Positions 25,254-32,554 of a DNA stretch of 37,827 bases are shown piece by piece (position 1 is the stretch's first letter; each line of letters begins with the position of its first letter). Below the pieces are notes generated by a model. The model made no database searches. It was given only the letters and a program-made list of their open reading frames with translations, and was not told the DNA's origin. The position numbers were made by a program, and so were the translations under genes. Origin of the DNA: Chlorobiales bacterium (GTDB lineage: Bacteria > Bacteroidota > Chlorobiia > Chlorobiales > JACMJS01); the NCBI GenBank assembly GCA_014380515.1, contig JACMJS010000306.1:1-37827 (forward strand). Reading direction: 5' to 3'.

Positions 25254-26633
25254 TCAACGGACGGTGCGGGACTTGCTGTTTTGATACTTGACAATCCACA
25301 GACCTTGATTCTTGTCGGTGATGTAAATGAATCCGCGTCTATCAACCAATACATCTTCGGTTTGCAAGGCGAGTTTATCCTTCGGCATCGGTCCGAATCT
25401 TTTGGTGGGTTGAGGCGGCATAAAAAAGCCGACTTCAACCGGCTTTCTCCGGTTCGAGACGTTGTAAATCCGCAGTCCGGCGTTGAAATGAGCGAAGTAA
25501 AACAAATCACCCTGTTTCTCGACTGCCGGATTATGCTGTAAGTGATTGAAGTTGTGCGGTCCTGACCAGCCGCCTTTGGTAAAAAAATCGGGCGTTGAAT
25601 CCTCTGGCGGCGGCGATGGTTGCGGAAAAAGCGACAGCAAAAACGGTTGTGCCGGATTCGAAATATCGATTATCGAAGCGTGGTGAAGCGGTCCTTTGCC
25701 ATATGAAACGTCTTCGGAATTTGCAAAAGCAATGTTCTTTTCAGGTATCGGCAAAACGCCATGAACGCCAAAACGCGGATGAAACGGCGGACTGAAATCA
25801 AGCCGCCCGATTTGCCTCGGCTGAGTAACATCGCTGACATCGAGCACGATCATTCCGGCTGAACCATATGGCAAATACGCAAGATTTCCCACCACATATG
25901 GCGGACCGTGAAGCGATACATCAGCATCTGTGCCGCAAATGCTGTGGTCGTGGATTTGAGTTTGGCGACTGCTGTCGACGTTTCGTGCATCGGCTCCTAA
26001 ATCTAACTTTTCGCCGCCCGCCGTGTGCTGTCCTTTTACATGCCAGCGTCCCACTTCGCGCGGATTGGCAGGATTACTAATGTCAACAATGACATAAATG
26101 TTACCTTCGTAGCCGGGCATTCCGGCGGCCAAGTGCATATATCGCCCGCCCGAATAAAAATTGCGATGCGTCCCGCTTCCGCCGGTGCGAAACTGCCCGA
26201 CTTGTTTTGGATTTATCGGGTCAGCGATGTTCCAAATAATCACGCCTTCGTCAAAAGGCTTGCCGTCATCGCCGCCGAAACCGGGCAGAATCTTTTCTAA
26301 CGAAGTAATCATTATGTCGCCGGAAAGTTCGATCTGGCCTGTGAAAGTATTTTCGGGTCCTGCAACAAACTTAACCACACGTGGTTTTTCCGGGTCGGTT
26401 ACATCAACAACGCTCCAGCCGCGATGCCAAAAATGCGCGGTATAGAGATACCAACGTCCTCGATGTTCACGAATGGACATTTTGAAAGCCGGTTTGCCGT
26501 CCAAATCCGTGTATCCGACAGTTTGTACGTCGTTTGCAATCGAACCTTTCGGAAATTGCTGAGCGGTGGCTGTTACAACCAAGCCAAACACTAAGCTCAT
26601 TAACGCGACCATACCCAGCACTATTATTTTCAT
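25254..26633 (-). CDS. Secreted LVIVD-repeat beta-propeller protein
   Basis: A 459-residue protein with a signal peptide (MKIIVLGMVALMSLVFGLVV, cut after TATAQ). Repeats of the LVIVD type recur: WSVVDVTDPEKPRVVKF, VIIWNIADPINPKQVGQF, IYVIVDISNPANPREVGRW, GMIVLDVSDVTQPRQIGRL, ASIIDISNPAQPFLLSL and LRIYNVSNRRKPVEVGF, closing with FIYITDKNQGLWIVKY. These make about seven blades, one closed propeller. Conserved His residues (TAHFWHRGW, GTHRNF, HDHSICGTDAD) hint at a functional face, but no enzyme activity is known for the family. It is expected in the periplasm or outside the cell. It appears monocistronic, with 337 bp to the upstream gene. Confidence 0.85.
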   Translation of the reverse strand: MKIIVLGMVALMSLVFGLVVTATAQQFPKGSIANDVQTVGYTDLDGKPAFKMSIREHRGRWYLYTAHFWHRGWSVVDVTDPEKPRVVKFVAGPENTFTGQIELSGDIMITSLEKILPGFGGDDGKPFDEGVIIWNIADPINPKQVGQFRTGGSGTHRNFYSGGRYMHLAAGMPGYEGNIYVIVDISNPANPREVGRWHVKGQHTAGGEKLDLGADARNVDSSRQTQIHDHSICGTDADVSLHGPPYVVGNLAYLPYGSAGMIVLDVSDVTQPRQIGRLDFSPPFHPRFGVHGVLPIPEKNIAFANSEDVSYGKGPLHHASIIDISNPAQPFLLSLFPQPSPPPEDSTPDFFTKGGWSGPHNFNHLQHNPAVEKQGDLFYFAHFNAGLRIYNVSNRRKPVEVGFFMPPQPTKRFGPMPKDKLALQTEDVLVDRRGFIYITDKNQGLWIVKYQNSKSRTVR

Positions 26634-26970
26634 CTGTAGGTTTTAAAAAGTTCGGATAGAAAAAGAGGGCTAACGGCTGAAATGACATAAGCCGTGATCG
26701 TCTTACGAAGTTCAATCAGTATGGCTCATGGGATTAAGACGGTTGAGCATATGGGTTGCGGGAAGCATTTCGACAGATCGAACTTTGATTGCTCGAAATA
26801 AAAAAGGGGCCGAAGCCCCTTTCTGTAACGGCAGAAGTCCCCCACTTCTTCTGCCAACACCCCACAAGGCGTGTGGTGTTTTACATGACACTAAGATAGA
26901 CGCTCGAAATGAACTTTGCAAGAGTTCGTGAAAAAAAACTTAATCTTTTTTTAATCTGCCGACTGTGCGG
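26634..26970. other. 337-bp intergenic region with three hairpins
   Basis: It contains the terminator at 26801-26823 and two further stems: GGCAGAAG/CTTCTGCC (26830-26837 and 26848-26855) and AACACC/GGTGTT (26856-26861 and 26875-26880). The promoter for the LVIVD gene must lie between 26634 and 26800, but no TAnnTTTG box was found there. Confidence 0.5.
26801..26823 (-). terminator. Terminator with a UUCG tetraloop
   Basis: On the minus strand AAGGGGC-TTCG-GCCCCTT is followed by more T. It lies about 150 bp after the hydrolase gene at 26971 and should end that operon. Confidence 0.8.
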
Positions 26971-27849
26971 TCATTTTTCCCGTCCCGCGGTCGCTGTTTT
27001 TTCCAAAAATGCCAGCGTCAGCTGTACAAATTCTTCCGGTCGTTCGACCATCGGCACGTGGCCGCAGCGTGAAATCAACTGTAGTTCCGAGTTCGGAATC
27101 TCGCGGTGCGCGACTGCCGCATATTTTGTGGCGACGAAACGGTCGCTATCGCCCCACAGAATCAAGACGGGTAATTTCAATTCGCCGAGCCGCACACGCA
27201 AACCGGTACGCCGCAAATCCAGATGCTTGTAGTTGCGGTTGAGTGCCATCATTGCGTTGAAGTTCGCTTGATCGCGCACCATCGAAAGGTTGCGTTGAAA
27301 GTGTTCGTCGGTAATGTGCGCGGGATCGAAGTAAACCGATTCCATCGTCTTGCGGACGAATGATTCACGGCCAACCACTTTGTTAAGCAAATGCCGCACG
27401 CCCCACAAACTTGCCGCGCTGATGATCATCGGGACGTATAGAAATCCGTCCGTGTTCGTAACGACGAGCTTCGAAAGCACATTCGGATAAAGCACCGACA
27501 TCGCCAGCAGAATTTTGCCGCCCATCGAATGCCCGACGGCATATACTTTTTTTCCTGCGCCGGTCGCATTCATCTTTTCTAAAAACTCTACCAAGAGTTT
27601 GCTGAAGAGTTCAAGGCTGTAGGGCGCGTCCGTCGGTTTGTCCGATGCACCGAACCCGACTAGATCAATCGCCAAGACGCGATACCGCTTGGCAAACGCC
27701 GGCATCACTTTCTGATACGACAGCAGCGACGCCGAAAAGCCATGCACCAACAAAAGCGTTTCATCGCCTTCGCCCAGTTCCGCGTAGTGATGCCGGTAGC
27801 CGGAAAGCGTGATGAACTTTGATTGCGTGTTCGTTAAGGTTTCAGTCAT
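26971..27849 (-). CDS. Alpha/beta hydrolase
   Basis: A 292-residue protein. The nucleophile elbow is GHSMGG with Ser108. The oxyanion region is LLVHGFSAS (33-41). The likely acid is Asp234 or Asp236 in LWGDSDRF, and the base is His264 in RCGHVPMVERPEEF. IDLVGFGASDKP is typical of the branch that includes haloalkane dehalogenase- and meta-cleavage-hydrolase-like enzymes, but the Ser nucleophile points to an esterase or C-C hydrolase. There is no signal peptide, so it is cytosolic. The substrate is unknown. The AT-rich gene upstream ends 5 bp before it, so it is the last gene of a three-gene operon. Confidence 0.88.
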   Translation of the reverse strand: MTETLTNTQSKFITLSGYRHHYAELGEGDETLLLVHGFSASLLSYQKVMPAFAKRYRVLAIDLVGFGASDKPTDAPYSLELFSKLLVEFLEKMNATGAGKKVYAVGHSMGGKILLAMSVLYPNVLSKLVVTNTDGFLYVPMIISAASLWGVRHLLNKVVGRESFVRKTMESVYFDPAHITDEHFQRNLSMVRDQANFNAMMALNRNYKHLDLRRTGLRVRLGELKLPVLILWGDSDRFVATKYAAVAHREIPNSELQLISRCGHVPMVERPEEFVQLTLAFLEKTATAGREK

Positions 27850-27854
27850 TTTCT

Positions 27855-28436
27855 CTAATCTGCGGCTCGAAGTTTCTGAGATGTGTTTTCTTCATACCTT
27901 TTTTTGCTTACTTCTAAATGTTCTAAAACATATTCTCCGGGAAAGCCTTTCGATTTCAACCAATTAACTATTGAAGTTTCGTTGGTAATAATTCGACAAG
28001 CCAAGTACTCATGCACAACATCTCCCTTTACAGAAAGCCTGTACGCCCATTCATACAAGATATTGTTAGGCTCTAATTCCACTGCTTTCTTTTGCATTTC
28101 CATACCAAGTTTGTCGTCATCTTGTCCGAAATACCATTCTGCTATCCAAAGAATTTTCCCAATGAAAAACAGATACTCTGTGTTATCAGAAAATTTTTTC
28201 TGTGATTCATCGAAATACTGTTTTAACAGCCCAGCCATGTAGTTGTGTTCGGAATTTATAGTCTCTTCTTCTAACACAATGTTGTGCAGCAAATAAATCA
28301 CTCTTACATATGCTTCAACGTCGTTAGGATGGTCTGCGATTACTTTTCGGGCTAACGCTGTTGCCGGTTTCCAGTCGAGCTTTGCATGAACGCCGAAAGT
28401 TTTTTCAATTTCTGCGAATTGCTCTTTCCAATTCAT
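27855..28436 (-). CDS. TPR-like protein of unknown function, AT-rich
   Basis: A 193-residue soluble protein without signal peptide. It is all-helical in appearance, with TPR-like spacing: NDVEAYVRVIYLLHNIV, NTEYLFFIGKILWIAEWYF and NNILYEWAYRLSV. The C-terminus has VNWLKSKGFPGEYVLEHLE. The region looks more AT-rich than both flanking hydrolase genes, and codons such as TTA, ATA and AGA/AAA are commoner, which suggests a separate origin. It is spaced 15 bp from the gene before it and 5 bp from the one after, so it is translated as part of that operon. I do not recognise a named family; a role as a helper or immunity-type protein would be speculation. Confidence 0.75.
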   Translation of the reverse strand: MNWKEQFAEIEKTFGVHAKLDWKPATALARKVIADHPNDVEAYVRVIYLLHNIVLEEETINSEHNYMAGLLKQYFDESQKKFSDNTEYLFFIGKILWIAEWYFGQDDDKLGMEMQKKAVELEPNNILYEWAYRLSVKGDVVHEYLACRIITNETSIVNWLKSKGFPGEYVLEHLEVSKKRYEENTSQKLRAAD

Positions 28437-28451
28437 ACGCCACCTCCCTAC

Positions 28452-29552
28452 TTAAAATTCCAAGTTTTGCGGCGCGGCGAAAGTGCGGTTGATCCACTCC
28501 GCCACGGCTGCCGCCGATTTCCAAACCACGCTGACATGATTCGCCCCTTCGGAAACAATCAACTCTTTTTGCTGCTGACCCATTTTCTCAAACGCAAACC
28601 GCGCGCCCGCTACGGAAAAAAGTTCATCTTCCGTGCCGATGACGAACAGCACCGGTGCGGTAATTTTTCTATACGTCTCCCGCGATGCCAACGGAAACGA
28701 CGCCAGAAAAAATTGCAACGAATACTTCAGCGTAAATAAATTTTTATCGGTTGCCGCTTTAATTAGCGCATCCTGCTGCGGCATAAAAATTTCGACGGGC
28801 TTCGGATGCACGCCCGCGAAGGCCAAGGGAATCGCCGCGAGCGACAGCCACGGATCGACTTTAGCAAACGACCGGTCGCTTTCCTGATCAAATTGTTTCA
28901 TGCCCATCGCGGCGACGGAATCGCCGGAAGCTTCGAGCAAAAATCCGCCCGACATAAAAACAAATCCGTCCGGCTCTTGATATGTTTTTTTACGGTCGGC
29001 GCGGTTCGCAAAAAACTCGACATACTTTTGCGCCACGCCCGCACCCAAACTATGGCCGCCCAGAATAATTTTGCGTTCGGGAAACTGACGGCGCAGCGTA
29101 TCTAAAAAAATTCGTACATCCCGCGCGAGCGCATCGCTGGTTCTGGAGTCGCCGCGCTCGCCGCCGGAAAGGCCGTGTCCGCGCAGATCGATCAAAGCCA
29201 CGCCGATGCCTGCCTGTTGCAAGGTTTCAGCAAAGGGAATGTAAAGTTTCGATTGTGCCGCCGTGCCGTGAATGAACGCCACAACGACGCGCATACTGTC
29301 GGGATTCATGGGAATATATTTTCGATATGCAATCGGCAACGCATCGTGCGTGTAGAATGTATCGATGGCCGTGTCGGGCAAAGCAATCAGGCGTTCATAC
29401 ACCGGACGGTCTTCATTCCTAATTTCAGAGATTGCTTTCTTCGGCGCGGTCGTTAAGGGCTGCGGCGATGTGCTGCCGCAGCCCGTCAGCAGTGCAAGCG
29501 TGAACAGGTTGAAAATGATTAGGCCAAAGAAAATCGGACGAAAGCGGTTCAT
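28452..29552 (-). CDS. Alpha/beta hydrolase lipoprotein (monoacylglycerol lipase-like)
   Basis: A 366-residue protein. A signal peptide ends in the lipobox LALLTGC with Cys25. The catalytic domain has VVAFIHGTAAQ (oxyanion region), LIDLRGHGLSGGERGD, the nucleophile elbow GGHSLGAG with Ser168, FVIGTEDELF as the acid region and EGANHVSVV as the base region. This order matches the serine aminopeptidase S33 / monoacylglycerol lipase group. It probably acts as an envelope-anchored esterase. The ATG at 29552 is chosen because it starts a standard signal peptide; an upstream ATG at 29576 would add 8 residues. It is first in the operon and divergent from nuoK. Confidence 0.87.
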   Translation of the reverse strand: MNRFRPIFFGLIIFNLFTLALLTGCGSTSPQPLTTAPKKAISEIRNEDRPVYERLIALPDTAIDTFYTHDALPIAYRKYIPMNPDSMRVVVAFIHGTAAQSKLYIPFAETLQQAGIGVALIDLRGHGLSGGERGDSRTSDALARDVRIFLDTLRRQFPERKIILGGHSLGAGVAQKYVEFFANRADRKKTYQEPDGFVFMSGGFLLEASGDSVAAMGMKQFDQESDRSFAKVDPWLSLAAIPLAFAGVHPKPVEIFMPQQDALIKAATDKNLFTLKYSLQFFLASFPLASRETYRKITAPVLFVIGTEDELFSVAGARFAFEKMGQQQKELIVSEGANHVSVVWKSAAAVAEWINRTFAAPQNLEF

Positions 29553-29654
29553 GGTTTTTCGTTTGGGTGAAAGCAACGTCGGTACTGGATCAAAGTAGAT
29601 ACGGATTTTCTGTGTTTGAAAAAACTTCGCCGCAACTCAATCCGCCTTGAATAC

Positions 29655-29689
29655 TTTGCCAACACTTTGACATCGCTTTGCTATATTTG
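29655..29689 (+). promoter_or_regulatory. Bacteroidota-type promoter upstream of nuoK
   Basis: TTTG at 29655-29658 and TATATTTG at 29682-29689 are 23 bases apart, at the upper end of the TTG-N17-23-TAnnTTTG pattern. A second TTTG at 29666 is too close. Transcription would start near 29695, about 77 nt before nuoK. Confidence 0.6.
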
Positions 29690-29771
29690 CCGCACCAAAT
29701 TGCTTCCCGTTGCAACGCTTTTTCTACGCTTGCGGCGCTACCAACTTCATTCACACCTATCTTTCGCAGCA

Positions 29772-30077
29772 ATGGAAATCGGAATGACGCATTACCTCGC
29801 GCTGAGCGCGTTTATGTTCACGACGGGCGTCATCGGCGTGCTCACGCGGCGCAACGCGATTGTGATTTTTATGTCAATTGAACTGATGCTCAACGCCGTC
29901 AATCTTTCGCTGGTCACGTTCTCGCACTACCTCAACGACGTTCAGGGACAAATGCTCGTCTTCTTCGTGATGACCGTTGCTGCCGCCGAAGCCGCCGTCG
30001 GCCTTGCGATTGTGATCTCGATGTTTCGCAACAAGCAAACGATCAACATCGACGAGATTAACATCTTAAAGTATTGA
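29772..30077 (+). CDS. nuoK: NADH-quinone oxidoreductase subunit K
   Basis: A 101-residue protein with three membrane helices, the standard size. The two buried Glu residues of the proton path are present: Glu37 in [11 protein letters not shown] and Glu73 in [11 protein letters not shown]. It is part of the membrane arm of complex I, which couples quinone reduction to ion pumping. The start ATG at 29772 gives the normal N-terminus; the frame is open further upstream but runs through the promoter. In most genomes nuoJ precedes nuoK directly. Here the gene upstream is a divergent lipase, so nuoA-J must lie elsewhere. The next gene begins 3 bp after its stop. Confidence 0.95.
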   Translation: MEIGMTHYLALSAFMFTTGVIGVLTRRNAIVIFMSIELMLNAVNLSLVTFSHYLNDVQGQMLVFFVMTVAAAEAAVGLAIVISMFRNKQTINIDEINILKY

Positions 30078-30080
30078 CTT

Positions 30081-30320
30081 ATGCCGACGCGCGTCAAGTG
30101 GAATATTGGCCGCGAAGGCCGCTCTTTTACACGAGCCGAAATCGATGCCCGCCATCAAGTCTTGCCTGAAAAAACGGAGGTCATCGACGGAAGGTTTTTC
30201 TGGACGGAGGAAGATCGGTTAAATGTTTTGGCGATTCTTTTAGAGAATGTCGGCATCGATAAAGTCGTTCGCTTAGGCAACCCTGAACTTTGGAAAGCGG
30301 CGGTTTCCGAATTGAAATAA
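30081..30320 (+). CDS. Small conserved-looking protein between nuoK and nuoL
   Basis: A 79-residue soluble protein. It starts MPTRVKWNIGREGRSFTRAE, continues with VIDGRFFWTEEDRLNVLAIL and ends with LENVGIDKVVRLGNPELW. There is no membrane segment and no known motif. It begins 3 bp after nuoK and ends 33 bp before nuoL, so it is translated within the nuo operon. The mix of charged and hydrophobic residues and the good codon use argue for a real gene. Similar short proteins occur as unnamed ORFs in environmental genomes as far as I recall, but I cannot give a function. A role in assembling or regulating complex I is possible only from position. Confidence 0.75.
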   Translation: MPTRVKWNIGREGRSFTRAEIDARHQVLPEKTEVIDGRFFWTEEDRLNVLAILLENVGIDKVVRLGNPELWKAAVSELK

Positions 30321-30353
30321 TTTTTTCCGGTTCAGCAATCAATCCATTTGACC

Positions 30354-32411
30354 ATGCACCAATATATTTTCCTGACCATTCTTTTTCCGCTCGCCGGATT
30401 TCTGATCAACTCGCTTTTTACGCTGACGAATTTTTTGGGCTGGCGCACCAAAGAGCGCGAAACGCTCGTCGGCTTGTTTTCATCGCTGATGATTGCAATT
30501 CCGTTCGGCATCGTGGTTGCCATCTTTTTAGAGATGCTCAGTGAAGCGGAGCGGCCTGCACATTTGGTTGAAGTCTATCAGTGGATGAACACCGGCTTGA
30601 TGAACGTCGCTATTGCGTATCAGGTCGATACGCTGTCGGTGTTGATGGCATTGATTGTAACCGGCGTCGGCACGCTGATCCACATTTACAGCATCGGATA
30701 CATGCACGGCGACGACGGCTTCTCGCGGTTTTTCAGTTACCTCAATCTCTTCATCTTCGCCATGATGAATTTGATTTTGGGCGCGAATATGGTCGTCATG
30801 TTTCTCGGCTGGGAAGGCGTCGGCCTTTGCTCGTATTTGCTCATCGGCTTTTGGTACGACCGCAAGTTCGAGGGCACGGCGATTGTTTCCACCGGCGACG
30901 CGGCCAAAAAAGCGTTCATCACGAACCGCGTTGGAGATTTTGCGATGCTGGGCGCAATGTTCCTCATCTTTCAAACGCTCGGCAGTTTGAATTACACCGA
31001 CATCATCGCCAAGCGCGACGCCTTCGACGGCACAACGGTTTTCTGGATCACGCTGCTCATCTTCATCGGATGTACGGGCAAATCGGCGCAGTTGCCGCTG
31101 TTCGTGTGGCTGCCCGACGCGATGGCAGGCCCGACACCCGTCAGCGCGCTCATCCATGCGGCGACGATGGTTACGAGCGGCATTTATATTACCGCGCGGC
31201 TTTCGCCGTTGTTTTTGATGGCACCGCAAACGATGGAAATCATTGCCGTCGTGGGCGCAATCACGGCGATCTTCGCGGGCACGGTGGGCTTGGTACAGAA
31301 TGATATTAAAAAAGTGCTTGCGTACTCGACCGTCTCGCAATTGGGATTTATGTTTCTCGCGCTCGGCGTCGGCGCATTTCAGATTGCGATCTTTCACGTG
31401 ATGACGCATGCGTTTTTCAAAGCGTGTTTGTTTCTCGGTTCGGGTTCGGTGATTCACGCGATGCACGAAGAGCAGGATATTCGAAAGATGGGCGGCCTGC
31501 GAAAATATATGCCGTCGACGTCCACCACGTTTTTCATTGCGTCGCTCGCGCTCGCCGGATTCCCGCTCACGGCGGGCTTCTTCAGCAAGGATGCCATTCT
31601 CGCCGAAGCCTTCGCATCGGGACACATTGTGCTTTACGCTATCGGCACCGTTGCTGCGTTCTGCACCGCGTTCTATTCGATGCGGCTGTGCGTCCTGACG
31701 TTTTTAGGCGAAGAACGCTTCAATAAATCCGTCGCCGCTCCCACAACCTCTTCTGTGGCGGAGCAGGAACCCGGTGGCGGACACGGCGATCACGGATATG
31801 ACGCGCACGATGATCACGGGCATGGTGATGCACACGGCGCAGATGGCCATGCAATTCATCCGCACGAATCCCCGGCGTTTATGACGGTGCCGCTCTGGAT
31901 TCTCGCCGCGCTTTCGCTCGGAGCGGGTTTTCTCGGATTGCCTGCGGTGGTAACGGAACACAGTTGGATTCACGGCTGGCTGGAATCGTCGGTGATGCAG
32001 GCGGAGGCGGCGCATCACTTGTCGCACGAAACCGAATGGATACTCCTCGGCATCGGCAGCCTTGTAGCTGTTCTCGGTTTGGGTTTCGGATATTTTGTTT
32101 ATGCGATGCGCATTGAAATTGCGGCGTCGGCCAAACGCTCGCTCGCATTTCTTTACACCACGCTGCTCGATAAGTATTATATCGATGAACTCTACGAACT
32201 CTTGTTCGTCCGTCCGGTGCAGTGGCTGTCGGATAAAGTGTTGTTCCGCTTTGATACATCGGTGGTCGATGGCACGGTGAACGGCATCGGCGATATTTTT
32301 ATGAGCCTCGGCAACGGCTTGCGTAAATGGCAATCGGGTGTCGCACAAAACTATGCCGTTGCAATCACGTTCGGTTTGATTCTCGTTATCGCCTTCATCG
32401 CTTTTCGATAA
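30354..32411 (+). CDS. nuoL: NADH-quinone oxidoreductase subunit L
   Basis: A 685-residue membrane protein with the antiporter-like core: MFLGWEGVGLCSYLLIGFWY holds the conserved Glu, and TGKSAQLPLFVWLPDAMAGPTPVSALIHAATMVTSG is the family signature with its Lys and His residues. The long C-terminal amphipathic helix and last membrane segment are present (LDKYYIDELYELLF onward). Between helices near residues 465-505 lies a loop very rich in His and Asp. The ATG at 30354 is used; a TTG two codons earlier is less likely. It should pump protons in complex I. A terminator-like hairpin follows the gene about 108 bp downstream. Confidence 0.95.
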   Translation: MHQYIFLTILFPLAGFLINSLFTLTNFLGWRTKERETLVGLFSSLMIAIPFGIVVAIFLEMLSEAERPAHLVEVYQWMNTGLMNVAIAYQVDTLSVLMALIVTGVGTLIHIYSIGYMHGDDGFSRFFSYLNLFIFAMMNLILGANMVVMFLGWEGVGLCSYLLIGFWYDRKFEGTAIVSTGDAAKKAFITNRVGDFAMLGAMFLIFQTLGSLNYTDIIAKRDAFDGTTVFWITLLIFIGCTGKSAQLPLFVWLPDAMAGPTPVSALIHAATMVTSGIYITARLSPLFLMAPQTMEIIAVVGAITAIFAGTVGLVQNDIKKVLAYSTVSQLGFMFLALGVGAFQIAIFHVMTHAFFKACLFLGSGSVIHAMHEEQDIRKMGGLRKYMPSTSTTFFIASLALAGFPLTAGFFSKDAILAEAFASGHIVLYAIGTVAAFCTAFYSMRLCVLTFLGEERFNKSVAAPTTSSVAEQEPGGGHGDHGYDAHDDHGHGDAHGADGHAIHPHESPAFMTVPLWILAALSLGAGFLGLPAVVTEHSWIHGWLESSVMQAEAAHHLSHETEWILLGIGSLVAVLGLGFGYFVYAMRIEIAASAKRSLAFLYTTLLDKYYIDELYELLFVRPVQWLSDKVLFRFDTSVVDGTVNGIGDIFMSLGNGLRKWQSGVAQNYAVAITFGLILVIAFIAFR

Positions 32412-32423
32412 CTTTTCCGTCCT

Positions 32424-32481
32424 TCGAACATCTCCCTTTGCGAAAGGGAATGCCCCGCGCAGTAAGCGGGGTGAGGGGTTT
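32424..32481 (+). repeat. Double-hairpin intergenic repeat, copy 1
   Basis: Hairpin A, CCCTTTGCGAAAGGG (32434-32448), is followed by hairpin B with stem CCCCGC/GCGGGG (32453-32458 and 32466-32471) and then GAGGGGTTT. It is the same plan as the copies at 36581 (inverted) and 36770. Confidence 0.75.
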
Positions 32482-32518
32482 AAGACATTTGTATTATTGT
32501 TTCCGTTGCGGTTACTTT

Positions 32519-32550
32519 AAGGCGGACGCTGTGTCCGCTTTATTTTTTTT
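32519..32550 (+). terminator. Terminator-like hairpin after nuoL, abutting the kinase gene
   Basis: Stem GCGGAC/GTCCGC (32522-32527 and 32533-32538) has a 5-base loop, extends by two A-T pairs past a one-base bulge, and is followed by TATTTTTTTT. The kinase ATG is at 32555, four bases after the T run. Confidence 0.7.
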
Positions 32551-32554
32551 CGGA

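Noticed and set aside
30528-31625. A 365-codon open frame on the minus strand inside nuoL
   Set aside because: It is a His/Arg-rich shadow of a strongly supported membrane protein gene, with no motif of its own.
32327-32554. A 76-residue extension of the four-GAF kinase back into nuoL
   Set aside because: It translates the end of nuoL in another frame, a double-hairpin repeat and a terminator, so it is not protein-like.
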